Source of the DNA: Cellulophaga tyrosinoxydans
GTDB taxonomy: Bacteria; Bacteroidota; Bacteroidia; Flavobacteriales; Flavobacteriaceae
Direction: 5' to 3'
DNA: 64,000 nucleotides
NCBI RefSeq assembly: GCF_900176415.1
Contig: NZ_FWXO01000001.1
Location: 170,086 to 234,085 of the forward strand
Below the pieces are notes generated by a model. It did not search any database. It saw nothing but the letters and a program-made list of their open reading frames with translations, and was not told the origin of the DNA. Positions 53,869 to 63,633 of this stretch are shown piece by piece (positions within the stretch are counted from its first letter, which is position 1; each line of letters begins with the position of its first letter). Both the position numbers and the translations under genes were made by a program.

Positions 53869-55038
53869 TTATGCTAATGCTTGCTTTATATCCGATATAA
53901 TATCATCAATATGTTCCAATCCTACAGAAACACGTACAGTTCCATCTGTAATATTTACAGCCTCCCTTTCGACAGTAGATAATTTACTATGGGTAGTCGA
54001 AGCTGGATGGGTAACAATACTTCTTGAGTCTCCCAAATTGGCAGAAAGAGACAATAATTTAATGCCATCGAAAAATTTACGCCCAGCGTCTAAGCCGCCT
54101 TTTACCTCAAAAGCAACTATAGTCCCTCCCGCTTTCATTTGCTTTTTAGCAACCTCATACATGGGGTGCGATTGTAAAAAAGGATACTTCACCCAATTTA
54201 CTTTAGGATGACTTTCTAAAAACTCCGCCAATTTTAAGGCATTTTCACAATGACGGTCTACACGAACTGCCAGCGTTTCCAAGCTTTTTGAAATTACCCA
54301 TGCATTAAAAGGAGATAATGCTGGACCAGTAATGCGTGAAAAACGATAAACTTTATCAATCAACTCAGCGCTGCCTACTGTTATTCCAGCTAAGACACGG
54401 CCTTGACCATCCATTAATTTTGTTCCAGAATGTATTACTAAATCTGCTCCAAATTTTATGGGTTGTTGCAAATATGGGGTAGCAAAACAATTATCTATAA
54501 TAAGTAATAAATTATGCTTTTTTGCAATTTTACCCAATGCTTCTAAATCTAAAATATCCACACCTGGATTAGTAGGCGATTCGGCATATATAAATTTAGT
54601 CGTAGGTTTAACCAATGCATCGATTGCCTCCAAATCATCAATCTCAAAATAGTCCGATGTAATGTTCCATTTTGGAAGAAAGTTCATAAATAGGCTATGG
54701 GTAGAACCAAAAATATTACGCGCAGAGATTACATGATCTCCACTATTTAACAAGGCTGCAAAAGTTGAAAATACAGCAGCCATGCCCGATGCAAAAGCGA
54801 AACCTGCCTCCGCCCCTTCCATTTGGCATACCTTCTCTATAAATTCGTTAGTATTTGGGTTGGAGTAACGAGAATATATATTACGGTCTTTTTCTTCACT
54901 AAAAGACGCACGCATATCTTCTGCATCATCAAAAACAAAACTTGAAGTTACATACATTGGTGTTGAGTGCTCCAAAAATTGGGTACGCTCCGTTTGTGTT
55001 CTTATTGCTTCTGTTTCGAATTTTTTCTTATTCTCCAT
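53869..55038 (-). CDS. metZ: O-succinyl/O-acetylhomoserine sulfhydrylase-type PLP enzyme (MetZ-like)
   Basis: A 389-residue Cys/Met-metabolism PLP enzyme: YSRYSNPNTNEFIEKVCQMEGAE across the start of the large domain, FASGMAAVFS, DNCFATPYLQQP, the PLP-lysine motif SGTKLMDGQGR, and THPASTTHSKL. The family makes homocysteine from an activated homoserine and sulfide, and some members are cystathionine synthases or lyases. MetZ is the closest family by overall pattern; substrate assignment is uncertain. It is 3 bp after the MetX-AK-HDH gene. Confidence 0.85.
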   Translation of the reverse strand: MENKKKFETEAIRTQTERTQFLEHSTPMYVTSSFVFDDAEDMRASFSEEKDRNIYSRYSNPNTNEFIEKVCQMEGAEAGFAFASGMAAVFSTFAALLNSGDHVISARNIFGSTHSLFMNFLPKWNITSDYFEIDDLEAIDALVKPTTKFIYAESPTNPGVDILDLEALGKIAKKHNLLLIIDNCFATPYLQQPIKFGADLVIHSGTKLMDGQGRVLAGITVGSAELIDKVYRFSRITGPALSPFNAWVISKSLETLAVRVDRHCENALKLAEFLESHPKVNWVKYPFLQSHPMYEVAKKQMKAGGTIVAFEVKGGLDAGRKFFDGIKLLSLSANLGDSRSIVTHPASTTHSKLSTVEREAVNITDGTVRVSVGLEHIDDIISDIKQALA

Positions 55039-55041
55039 TAT

Positions 55042-58000
55042 CTAATTCTTCTCTATTATTCTTAATATATCACCAAAAACTCCTCGTGCTGTTACTGCCG
55101 CTCCAGCACCTGCTCCCTGAATAACCAATGGATTTTCACCATAAGATTCTGTATATATCTCGATGATTGAATCTGATCCTTTTACCTGCCCAAGTGCACT
55201 TGCTTTTGGAACTGATATCAACTTTACCTCTAAATTACCCTTTTCTTTTTGCAAATCGCCAGACAAATCGCCTACATAACGTAAAACATGATCTGGCTTT
55301 TGTTCTTTCTTTATTTTATCAAAAACTGCATCCATGGATTCTAAGCGGCTATTAAACTCATTTACTTCCACATTTTGCAAAGCTTCTGGAATTAAATTTT
55401 GAATATTTATATCAGCAAATTCATTACTCAAATCTAACTCTCTAGCCAAAATTAATAATTTACGCCCTACATCATTTCCTGATAAATCTTCACGTGCATC
55501 TGGCTCCGTATAACCTTTGTTTATAGCCTCTTTTAAGATTGATGAAAAAGACTGTTCAGATTCGGAAAACGTATTGAAAATATAACTTAACGACCCAGAG
55601 AATACACCTTTTATTCTTGTGATATTCTCACCCGATAAATGCAATAATTTTATGGTATCTATCAATGGCAATCCAGCGCCAACATTAGTTTCATACAAAT
55701 ATTGTTTCTGACTCTTATTAAGTTGTTTTCTTAAGTCTTGATAAAAACTAAAACTTAAGGTGTTTGCAATTTTATTTGAGGATACCAAATCAAATCCGTT
55801 TTCTATTAGTTTCGTATACGATTCCACAAACGTTTTACTTGCCGTATTATCAACTGCTATTAAATTTTCTAAATGATGCTCCTTAGCAAAATCGAAGACA
55901 GCATCTAAGGTAAAGGCAACTCCGTTTTTATCAAGATCTGATTTCCAATTTTTAGTAATCCCTTTTTTATTCAGAAGGACTTTTTTAGAATTGGCAACGG
56001 CAAAAACATTTAACTGAATTCCTTTACGTTCCTCAATATTTTTCGCTGATTTTAAAATTTGATCTATTAAGGTTCCACCTACATTTCCATGACCAAATAG
56101 TGCAATATTTACTTTTTTACTGATTCCGAAAACCTGTCCGTGCATTACATTTAATGCCTTATACAAATCTTTTCTCCTAACCACTAAACTTACATTCTTA
56201 CCTGTAACTGTGTTATTAAACAATAAGGGAACAATCTGATTTTTAATCAATTCATTAAAAGGCTTATGAAAAGAACTTAAATCTTGACCCACAATTGAAA
56301 TTACAGAAACATCTGTAGTTACCGTAATCATATTTACGTCTTTAGTTTCAAAGTCTGAACTAAATTCTTCAATCAATACCTCTTTCGCTTTTTGTGCTTT
56401 ATCTGCATCTACCACAAATCCGAGTCCACGTTCCGAAGATCCTTGCGATATAATATTTACACTAATATTATTTGCACTGAGCGTTTTAAAAACGCGCGCA
56501 TCCACACCCACTTTACCTAATAATCCACGACCTTCAAAGTTCACTAGTGCCACATTCTCTATAACAGATAAAGATTTGATTCCTTCTTTATTGGTTTTGG
56601 CGCTAATTAAAGTCCCTTCATTATCATCTTTAAAAGTATTCAATATTCTTAGTGGAATATTTTTTTCTATTAATGGAATTATAGTTTTTGCATGTAAAAT
56701 AGTAGCTCCAAAATTAGCAAGTTCGTTTGCCTCACCATATGATAGTTCGGCTATGCGTTTGGCATCGGCAACATAATCAGGATTTGCCGTAAAAATACCG
56801 TCTACATGTGTATAATTCTGCAACTCTGCTGCATCTAAAAAATTGGCAATTAATGCCGCGGAGTAATTACTTCCATTTCTACCGAGAGTAGTGGTTTCAT
56901 TATCGCGATTTGATGCAATAAATCCTGTTATTATTGGAACAACATCAGTGGCTAATTTAGATATTTCTAATAACACATTCTCTTTTGATATCGCTTCTAA
57001 AACTTTAGCATCACCAAAATTTGCATCGGTTTTTATAAGATCTCTAGAATCGATTAATTTGGCTTTAATACCTTTTTCATTCAACAGCTTAGTAATAACC
57101 TTTCCCGAAATTAATTCGCCATAAGCTAAAACTTGATCCTTTATTTTTTCAGAATAGTCTCCCAATAGCGAAACGCCTTCGAACAACTTGTTTAATTCAG
57201 AAAACTCCTTGGACAAATCAAACGTAAAATCTGACTTCTGATAGGTTTTAAACGACTCGAAATCTTTTGAATACTCTTTGCCTTTTGCAGCCTTTTTAAG
57301 TAGCGATTCTAACTGATCTGTAGCTTTATCCCTTGCAGAAAGAACCACGCCAATATTTTCTCCATTAGCAACTTTAGACAAAATTATTTCTAATACACGT
57401 TGTAAACCTTCACCATTTGCTAATGATTTTCCGCCGAATTTTAATATTTTAATTCGCTGACTTTTACCCTGTTGATCAAATATTCCTTTTAACAATTGTT
57501 CCATTTGCTGAAACTCTATTAAAAAAGCATCATGACCATGTAGTGATCTTATTTCACCATAAGTAACATTACTGTTTACTTGTGCAATTTGTTTAAACGT
57601 GTCTTTATTCTCTTTGGCCGTAAAAAACAAATCAGAATCTACTCCTATAATATGAATATTTGTAGCACTCTTTTCTATGACACTAAAAGCATCTTTATTT
57701 GTGCGCGTAATATCGATTGTTTTTAATAGTTGATTCATTAGCTTATAAGCAGACAACTGAAAACGTTCTTGGAGTTTAGTACCATGATGCGTTAACCAAC
57801 TTTCTACATTAAAAACCTGGAGTTCCTCATTTGTACTACGTTTAAAACGCTCTTTAAAAGATTCTGGCGTACGGTAGCATAACATGGCATGCATACGTGC
57901 ATCATGAACGGGTTGATTGGAATTTACCAAAAACTGTTCTTGAATCTGACAATTTGCAATTAACCAATCTGTAGATTTCCAATCGCTCGCAACAGGAATT

Positions 58001-58425
58001 AAATTTTCGGTAAGATTAGGCTTTAACGCTACCATTTCCCAAGCTATACCACCTCCCATAGACCCTCCAATCAATGCAAAAAGTTGATGTATTTTAAGTG
58101 CTTCAAGTCCAAGTAAAAATATCTTAGCAATATCTTGAGCAACAAAATCTTTGTAATTTTCAATTAAAAACCCGTCGTAACCATTACCAGGAACATTAAA
58201 TACTATGATGGTATATTTTTTTGTATCAATACATTTTCCAATTCCAATTAATGCAGACCACCACCCATTCTCACCTGCCACATCAGAATTTCCGGTAAGC
58301 GCATGGTTTACCAAAACTATAGGTGCGCTATGTAATTCTGGTCCAAAAACTTGATATGATAGAGGTATATCTTGTGTTGTGCCGCCAAAATTGGTGTACT
58401 TATCTATTTTTAAATGATGTAGCAT
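55042..58425 (-). CDS. Trifunctional fusion: homoserine O-acetyltransferase - aspartate kinase - homoserine dehydrogenase
   Basis: A 1127-residue protein. Residues 1-320 are a MetX-type alpha/beta hydrolase with a complete triad: Ser122 (GGSMGG), Asp263 or Asp265 (GVDSD) and His298 (HGHDAF). Residues about 325-610 are aspartokinase (KFGGKSLANGEG), followed by ACT domains (about 615-765). Residues about 772-1127 are homoserine dehydrogenase (ALFGHGNVGGTL, GVFSGSLSYIFN, REDLSGNDVGRKLLILARE). One chain thus covers the entry step, homoserine formation and its acetylation; only aspartate-semialdehyde dehydrogenase is missing. It is flanked by metY and metZ. MetX is somewhat shorter than free-standing forms. 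Such fusions are typical of Flavobacteriaceae as far as I know. Confidence 0.93.
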   Translation of the reverse strand: MLHHLKIDKYTNFGGTTQDIPLSYQVFGPELHSAPIVLVNHALTGNSDVAGENGWWSALIGIGKCIDTKKYTIIVFNVPGNGYDGFLIENYKDFVAQDIAKIFLLGLEALKIHQLFALIGGSMGGGIAWEMVALKPNLTENLIPVASDWKSTDWLIANCQIQEQFLVNSNQPVHDARMHAMLCYRTPESFKERFKRSTNEELQVFNVESWLTHHGTKLQERFQLSAYKLMNQLLKTIDITRTNKDAFSVIEKSATNIHIIGVDSDLFFTAKENKDTFKQIAQVNSNVTYGEIRSLHGHDAFLIEFQQMEQLLKGIFDQQGKSQRIKILKFGGKSLANGEGLQRVLEIILSKVANGENIGVVLSARDKATDQLESLLKKAAKGKEYSKDFESFKTYQKSDFTFDLSKEFSELNKLFEGVSLLGDYSEKIKDQVLAYGELISGKVITKLLNEKGIKAKLIDSRDLIKTDANFGDAKVLEAISKENVLLEISKLATDVVPIITGFIASNRDNETTTLGRNGSNYSAALIANFLDAAELQNYTHVDGIFTANPDYVADAKRIAELSYGEANELANFGATILHAKTIIPLIEKNIPLRILNTFKDDNEGTLISAKTNKEGIKSLSVIENVALVNFEGRGLLGKVGVDARVFKTLSANNISVNIISQGSSERGLGFVVDADKAQKAKEVLIEEFSSDFETKDVNMITVTTDVSVISIVGQDLSSFHKPFNELIKNQIVPLLFNNTVTGKNVSLVVRRKDLYKALNVMHGQVFGISKKVNIALFGHGNVGGTLIDQILKSAKNIEERKGIQLNVFAVANSKKVLLNKKGITKNWKSDLDKNGVAFTLDAVFDFAKEHHLENLIAVDNTASKTFVESYTKLIENGFDLVSSNKIANTLSFSFYQDLRKQLNKSQKQYLYETNVGAGLPLIDTIKLLHLSGENITRIKGVFSGSLSYIFNTFSESEQSFSSILKEAINKGYTEPDAREDLSGNDVGRKLLILARELDLSNEFADINIQNLIPEALQNVEVNEFNSRLESMDAVFDKIKKEQKPDHVLRYVGDLSGDLQKEKGNLEVKLISVPKASALGQVKGSDSIIEIYTESYGENPLVIQGAGAGAAVTARGVFGDILRIIEKN

Positions 58426-58494
58426 AATTATTTATTTAATCAACGAGGTTTAGAACTACTCCCTAACTTAATGAACTAGTATTTTTAATTTCAA

Positions 58495-59769
58495 TTAAAG
58501 TGCTGCAAAAGCTTGTGATAAATCTGCTTTTAAATCTTCAATAGCCTCTAATCCAACAGATAATCGTATTAAATCTTGCGGTACTCCAGCAGCTGCTTGT
58601 TGCTCTGCTGTTAATTGTTGGTGTGTTGTTGATGCTGGGTGAATAATTAATGATTTTGTATCTCCAATATTCGCTAATAAAGAAAATATTTTAGTTGCAT
58701 CAGTAACTTTCTGAGCAGCTTCAAATCCACCTTTTATTCCAAAAGTTACAATTCCACTTTGACCTTTAGGTAAATATTCTTGAGCTAAATTATAATATTT
58801 ACTACTTTTTAATCCAGGATAGTTAACCCAAGCAACTTCTTCTCTACTTTCTAACCAAGTTGCCAATTCCAATGCATTTGCACTATGTTGTTTTATACGG
58901 ACTGGCAATGTTTCTAAACCTTGAATAATTTGGAATGCGTTAAACGGACTTAAAGCCCCTCCGAAATCACGTAAGCCCTCTAAAATTAATTTAAAAGTAA
59001 AAGCTGCAGCGCCTAAAGCTTCACTGTAAACTAAACCATGATATCCTGCTGATGGTTCTGTAAATTCAGGGAATTTGCCATTGGTCCAATCAAAAGTTCC
59101 TGCATCGATAATAGCACCACCTAATGATGTTCCTTGACCTCCAATATATTTAGTAAGCGAATGTATAACCAAGTTTGCTCCATGTTCAATTGGATTTAAT
59201 AGTGCTGGTGATGCCACTGTATTATCTACTATAAACGGCACTTGAGCAGCCTTTGCTTGTTTGGCAATTGCCTTCAAGTCTAATACATCGAGTTTTGGAT
59301 TTCCTAAAGATTCTACAAATATAGCTCTTGTATTATCCTGTACGGCTTTTCCAAAATTTTCCGGATTGGATGCATCTACGAAAGTGGTTGTAATACCCAA
59401 TCGAGGCAAAGTAACATTCAATAAATTAAAAGTACCACCATACAAACTGCTTGATGCAACTATATGATCGCCTGCTTTTAACAATGTTAACAAACCTGTA
59501 GAAATTGCTGCCGTACCGGAAGCAAAAACAACAGCTCCAATTCCGCCTTCTACAGCCGCTAACCTATCTTGTAAAATCTGATTTGTTGGATTATTTAATC
59601 GAGTATAAATAAATCCTAATTCACCTAAAGAAAATAATTTTGCGGCATGATCAGTATCTCTAAAAACATATGACGATGTTTGATAGATAGGTACTGCTCT
59701 TGTTCCTCCTGTTTGCGTAGTGTCATGCCCTGCATGTAAAGCGTTGGTTGCTAATTTGTGATCACTCAT
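58495..59769 (-). CDS. metY: O-acetylhomoserine sulfhydrylase MetY
   Basis: A 424-residue PLP enzyme that makes homocysteine from O-acetylhomoserine and sulfide. Motifs: ATNALHAGHD at the start, QTSSYVFRDTDHAA, FASGTAAISTG, VDNTVASPALLNPIEHGAN across the active site, SLTKYIGGQGTSLGG with the PLP lysine, and HPASTTHQQL. Length of about 424 with the mid-domain insertion distinguishes MetY from the 380-residue MetZ/MetB group. It is first behind the SAM-I riboswitch at 59905-60018 and lies 69 bp before the MetX fusion that makes its substrate. Confidence 0.94.
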   Translation of the reverse strand: MSDHKLATNALHAGHDTTQTGGTRAVPIYQTSSYVFRDTDHAAKLFSLGELGFIYTRLNNPTNQILQDRLAAVEGGIGAVVFASGTAAISTGLLTLLKAGDHIVASSSLYGGTFNLLNVTLPRLGITTTFVDASNPENFGKAVQDNTRAIFVESLGNPKLDVLDLKAIAKQAKAAQVPFIVDNTVASPALLNPIEHGANLVIHSLTKYIGGQGTSLGGAIIDAGTFDWTNGKFPEFTEPSAGYHGLVYSEALGAAAFTFKLILEGLRDFGGALSPFNAFQIIQGLETLPVRIKQHSANALELATWLESREEVAWVNYPGLKSSKYYNLAQEYLPKGQSGIVTFGIKGGFEAAQKVTDATKIFSLLANIGDTKSLIIHPASTTHQQLTAEQQAAAGVPQDLIRLSVGLEAIEDLKADLSQAFAAL

Positions 59770-59807
59770 GATTCTTTGTTTTTTTAAATTAATTAATAAA
59801 ATAAAAA

Positions 59808-59842
59808 GCCAAACTCTAAATAAGACCTGAGTCTTGGTTAGA
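59808..59842 (-). terminator. Candidate expression platform of the metY SAM-I riboswitch
   Basis: On the minus strand CCAAGACTC (59831-59839) pairs with GAGTTTGG (59810-59817 region, one bulge and one G-U) and runs into CTTTTTATTTT. An overlapping alternative, AAGACTC/AGGTCTT, competes for the same bases. A further 9-bp hairpin (59876-59897) lies right after the aptamer. Together these look like a terminator with alternatives. Confidence 0.55.
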
Positions 59843-59904
59843 TAAAAATCAAAAAGTTATTAAGAAGAAATTTTCAACTGCTTTTTAAAGCAATTGATTT
59901 TTTC

Positions 59905-60018
59905 GTTATCTGCCGCCAATGCATAAAGCACATTTGGTAGAATTTAGCACCTTCATTGCATTGCGCAAAGGGTTGCTAAGGTTTCAAAGGGTCTATTCCC
60001 TCCACCTTTCTTGATAAC
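59905..60018 (-). promoter_or_regulatory. SAM-I (S-box) riboswitch upstream of metY
   Basis: The minus strand has the S-box core GTTATCAAGAAAGGTGGAGG, GGAATAGACCCTTTGAAACC, TTAGCAACC and AAGGTGCTAAATTC. P1 is GTTATC (60013-60018) with GATAAC (59905-59910), and P4 is CCAAATG/CATTGG-like. It differs from the metH copy mainly in P3 length. It should repress metY and the downstream MetX fusion and metZ when SAM is high. Between 60019 and 60113 I see no further feature. Confidence 0.93.
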
Positions 60019-60113
60019 TATTCAATACGTGTTTGAACTTACGAGCTGCAAATTAAAGTCAGAAAGTTTTAAAATCCTAATGATTTTTAGATATTTTCAC
60101 AAATCCTATCATT

Positions 60114-62060
60114 TTAGTGGGATAAGACACTGAACTCAATACTCGAGTCTGTAAAAACAGTATGCGTTTGTGTTTTGAAATCACTTTCATCTGCCTTAAA
60201 AATATTATCTACATAAGTCTGCGGATTTAAATCTATCAAAGGAAACCATGTACTTTGAACCTGAATCTGAAGTTTATGCCCTTTTTTTATGGTATGAAAA
60301 ACATCTTGCAGTTTAATATTAACATCCGTTTTTTTATTCGAAACAAAAGGCTCTGGTTTTTCAAAACTATTTCTAAATCTACCCCTAAGCACCTCAGACC
60401 TAACCATTAAATGATAGTTACTCATTTTTAAATGATCTTGCATTTCTTCATTGTTTTCGGCATCGGCAGGGTGCACATCTATAACTTTAACAATCCAATC
60501 TGCAGCAGTACCTGTTGTTGCTACTTTTAATTTTGCTAAGATATCCCCAGCTAAAGTAAAATCTTCTTCCATAACTTCTGTTTCAAAAACCAAAACATCG
60601 GAACGACGCGCTGCGAATCGTTGGTCATCTGTCATGTATTTTCTTGGGGTAAAAACCGTTTTTATATCTTCAGAATAGGGCACAGGCTTTTTAATATCAC
60701 TAATAAATTTGATCCCTGAAACATTCTTTTTTTCTGTTGTTAGTTCTTGATTTTCAGACAAAAACATATCTTTTTTCACCACCCCTTTTGGTGGCCAAGT
60801 TTCATATTGTTTCCATTCTTTCCGCCCAGTATCAAAAACGTAAGCTTCTGGCAATCCACTATTTTTGTCACCCTTGCCTTTTAAAAAATGATTAAAGAAT
60901 TTTGTTTCGATGTTTTGTTGAAAAAACTCCGAAATAGAATCGCCAAAATAGTAATTACCAACTACAGACCTGCCATTTCTTTTTGCCCATTTACCATGAT
61001 CCCAAGGTCCAAAAACTATGGTATTGTAATTATCTTTATTATACTTTTCTATGTTTTTATAGGTTTCTAAGGGTCCATATAAATCTTCTGCGTCAAACCA
61101 ACCACCCACAACCATAGTAGCCACATGCGATTTTACATTTTTAAGATGTTGAATAATACCCCTACTTTGCCAAAGTTCATCGTAGTTTGGATGTTCTTTT
61201 AGTTCATTCCAAAAATAATCATCCGTTTGACCATCTGGTGACATCGACATTTCATCTTTTAAATTATACTCAAAAAATTCATTTAAATTTTTCAGTGGCC
61301 CTTTGTCAAGAAAAAACTGGTATTGATCTTCCGTAGGCAATTCAGGTAACTTATACCATGCCGTATCAATTGGTTTATCCCCATTTGGCCTTGGTGTTCC
61401 GAATAAGGAAGTCGCCCTAAAATAACTCAACAAATAAGCTCCATTATGATGAAAATCATCGAAAAAGAAATCGCCAATACTGGCTTGCGGTGATGCCGCT
61501 TTCAAAGCTGGATGCGCGTCTACAGTAGCGTAAGTAGAATAAAAACCAGGGTATGATATACCCCAAATACCAACATTACCATTATTATTTTCTACATTAT
61601 TCACCAACCACTCAATGGTATCATAAGTATCCGAACTTTCGTCTATATCTTTTTCTGAAGTTTTATTTGGAATATAAGCTCTCATATTCTCATAATGCCC
61701 TTCACTTAACCAACGCCCACGAACATCTTGATAAACAACTATATATCCTTCTTGCATCATGTGAATATTTGGACCTATACTTTCCTTAAATTTGCCTTCA
61801 CCATAAGGACTAGAGCTATATGGTGTGCGTTGCATTACTATAGGATATTTTATTGAAGTGTCTTTTGGCGAATAAATTGTGGTATGCAGTTTCACACCAT
61901 CTCGCATAACAATATCAACCTCTTTTTTGGTATAATTATCCGCAACGTAAGTTTCAGAAACTTCAGCTATACTGGTTTTTGTGGTTTTAGTAGTTTTTGA
62001 ACAAGAACCTAAAAAGGTTAGCATTACCAGTAGTAAAATCGAAGAAAATAAGGTTCTCAT
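60114..62060 (-). CDS. CocE/NonD family (X-Pro dipeptidyl-peptidase S15-like) lipoprotein hydrolase
   Basis: A 648-residue protein with a lipoprotein signal ending FLGSC (Cys20). Residues about 50-390 form the alpha/beta hydrolase: VMRDGVKLHTTIYSP, MQRTPYSSSPYG, VYQDVRGRWLSEGHY and the nucleophile elbow WGISYPGFYS. The C-terminal jelly-roll (about 430-648) has DFTLAGDILAKLKVATTG and LQVQSTWFPLIDLNP. Family members are dipeptidases, cocaine esterase and glutaryl-7-ACA acylase; the substrate here is unknown. It is a single gene between metK and the metY operon. Confidence 0.88.
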   Translation of the reverse strand: MRTLFSSILLLVMLTFLGSCSKTTKTTKTSIAEVSETYVADNYTKKEVDIVMRDGVKLHTTIYSPKDTSIKYPIVMQRTPYSSSPYGEGKFKESIGPNIHMMQEGYIVVYQDVRGRWLSEGHYENMRAYIPNKTSEKDIDESSDTYDTIEWLVNNVENNNGNVGIWGISYPGFYSTYATVDAHPALKAASPQASIGDFFFDDFHHNGAYLLSYFRATSLFGTPRPNGDKPIDTAWYKLPELPTEDQYQFFLDKGPLKNLNEFFEYNLKDEMSMSPDGQTDDYFWNELKEHPNYDELWQSRGIIQHLKNVKSHVATMVVGGWFDAEDLYGPLETYKNIEKYNKDNYNTIVFGPWDHGKWAKRNGRSVVGNYYFGDSISEFFQQNIETKFFNHFLKGKGDKNSGLPEAYVFDTGRKEWKQYETWPPKGVVKKDMFLSENQELTTEKKNVSGIKFISDIKKPVPYSEDIKTVFTPRKYMTDDQRFAARRSDVLVFETEVMEEDFTLAGDILAKLKVATTGTAADWIVKVIDVHPADAENNEEMQDHLKMSNYHLMVRSEVLRGRFRNSFEKPEPFVSNKKTDVNIKLQDVFHTIKKGHKLQIQVQSTWFPLIDLNPQTYVDNIFKADESDFKTQTHTVFTDSSIEFSVLSH

Positions 62061-62107
62061 AGTTATGATATTAGTATTTCATAAATCTACTAAGAATTTA
62101 GTAAGTA

Positions 62108-62140
62108 TAAAAAAACCCGATATTAAAAATATCGGGTTTT
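62108..62140 (-). terminator. metK terminator
   Basis: Perfect 13-bp stem AAAACCCGATATT / AATATCGGGTTTT (62112-62124 with 62128-62140) and a T-run on the minus strand, 20 bp after the metK stop at 62160. Confidence 0.92.
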
Positions 62141-62159
62141 ATGTAATGAAAATATCGTC

Positions 62160-63416
62160 TTATAAATTAAACTCCTTTTTAATAGCATCAACTTGATCTA
62201 ACTTTTCCCAAGTAAATAATTCTACTTCTTTTTCTACCCTTCCATTATATGGAGATTCAAAGGTTTTAGTAATGGTAATCGGCTCTTTACCCATATGACC
62301 GTAAGCGGCCGTTTCTAGATAAATTGGATTACGCAACTTTAAACGATCTTCGATAGCAAACGGGCGCATATCAAATAATTCAGCTACTTTTTTAGCAATT
62401 TGTCCATCATTAAAATTCACTTTTGATGTACCATACGTATCTACAAAAATGGATGTTGGTTTTACAACGCCAATAGCATAACTTACTTGTACTAAAATTT
62501 CATCGGCAACACCTGCTGCTACCAAATTTTTAGCTGCATGACGTGCTGCATAAGCTGCACTCCTATCTACTTTACTTGGATCTTTACCGCTAAATGCTCC
62601 ACCACCATGTGCTCCTTTTCCACCGTAAGTATCTACAATAATTTTACGACCTGTTAAACCCGTATCGCCATGTGGACCACCTATTACAAACTTTCCTGTT
62701 GGATTTATATGATAAGTTATAGCATCATTAAACAAAACTTGAATATTCTCAGGTAATTGGGCTTTTACTCTAGGTATTAAGATCGAAATAATATCTTTCT
62801 TAATCTTCGCTAACATTTTTTCATCATCGGCATCGAACGCATCATGCTGCGTAGAGACAACAATTGTATCTATGCGTTGCGGCACATTATTATCATTATA
62901 CTCAATGGTTACTTGTGCCTTTGCATCTGGTCGCAAATAAGTAATCTCTTTCTGCTCTCTTCGTAGATCAGCAAGAACCTGTAGTAATTTATGCGAGATA
63001 TCTAATGCCAGAGGCATATAGTTTTCAGTTTCTCTAGTTGCATAACCAAACATCATTCCTTGATCTCCAGCGCCTTGCTCCTCTTTTGCACCACGATCCA
63101 CACCTTGATTAATATCTTTAGACTGTTCGTGAATTAATGAAATAACGCCACATGAATCACCACTAAATTGGTATTCACCTTTTGTATATCCTATTTTATT
63201 AATTACATCTCTTGCAATTTGCTGAACATCTAAATAGGTGTCACTTTTTACCTCGCCAGCCAACACAACTTGACCAGTTGTTACTAGAGTCTCACAAGCA
63301 ACTTTGCTCTCTGGATCAAAGGCTAAAAAATTATCTAAAAGTGCATCACTGATTTGGTCTGCAACTTTATCTGGGTGTCCTTCACTAACAGATTCTGATG
63401 TGAATAAATAAGCCAT
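62160..63416 (-). CDS. metK: S-adenosylmethionine synthase MetK
   Basis: Makes SAM from methionine and ATP. The 418-residue product shows the family motifs [21 protein letters not shown] across the N-terminus, [12 protein letters not shown], the P-loop-like [18 protein letters not shown] and the HDxxTG-like [10 protein letters not shown]. Slightly longer than E. coli MetK (384), with small insertions. It is preceded by a SAM-II-like riboswitch and is monocistronic. Confidence 0.97.
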   Translation of the reverse strand: MAYLFTSESVSEGHPDKVADQISDALLDNFLAFDPESKVACETLVTTGQVVLAGEVKSDTYLDVQQIARDVINKIGYTKGEYQFSGDSCGVISLIHEQSKDINQGVDRGAKEEQGAGDQGMMFGYATRETENYMPLALDISHKLLQVLADLRREQKEITYLRPDAKAQVTIEYNDNNVPQRIDTIVVSTQHDAFDADDEKMLAKIKKDIISILIPRVKAQLPENIQVLFNDAITYHINPTGKFVIGGPHGDTGLTGRKIIVDTYGGKGAHGGGAFSGKDPSKVDRSAAYAARHAAKNLVAAGVADEILVQVSYAIGVVKPTSIFVDTYGTSKVNFNDGQIAKKVAELFDMRPFAIEDRLKLRNPIYLETAAYGHMGKEPITITKTFESPYNGRVEKEVELFTWEKLDQVDAIKKEFNL

Positions 63417-63495
63417 AAATGGTTTTATTATCTAGAATGGACTTGACTAAATAGTTTGAAAGAAGTTTATGAACCGATAGTGATATCAGCCATAA

Positions 63496-63565
63496 CTGCT
63501 TTAGCATTTTTCTTGTACCAAAATAAATATGGCATCTGAGGTTGCAATCAGTCAAATCCTTCCTC
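63496..63565 (-). promoter_or_regulatory. SAM-II-like riboswitch with a long loop, upstream of metK
   Basis: The minus strand reads GAGGAAGGATTTGACTGATT then GCAACCTC (63538-63565), and after a 26-nt insert AAAAATGCTAAAGCAG (63496-63511). This is the SAM-II order: helix P1 (GAGG/CCTC), GATTT-ACTGATTGCAA, then the 3-prime pseudoknot strand ATGCTAAAGC. The insert can form its own small hairpin (TGCCA...TGGTA), as in long-loop SAM-II variants of Bacteroidota. It lies about 80 nt before the metK ATG. Confidence 0.8.
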
Positions 63566-63579
63566 AATTATTAATGGCG

Positions 63580-63587
63580 CAAAAGTA
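63580..63587 (-). promoter_or_regulatory. -7 element of metK
   Basis: TACTTTTG on the minus strand matches TAnnTTTG exactly and would start transcription near 63573, a few bases before the riboswitch P1 helix. No TTTG is visible at the expected -33 position. Confidence 0.5.
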
Positions 63588-63633
63588 AAATAAATGATTC
63601 AGTTTATAAAATGCTTTAACAACAAATTGCAGA

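Noticed and set aside
63385-63567. 60-codon minus-strand frame upstream of metK
   Set aside because: It covers the SAM-II-like riboswitch and overlaps the metK start; the codons are explained by RNA structure.
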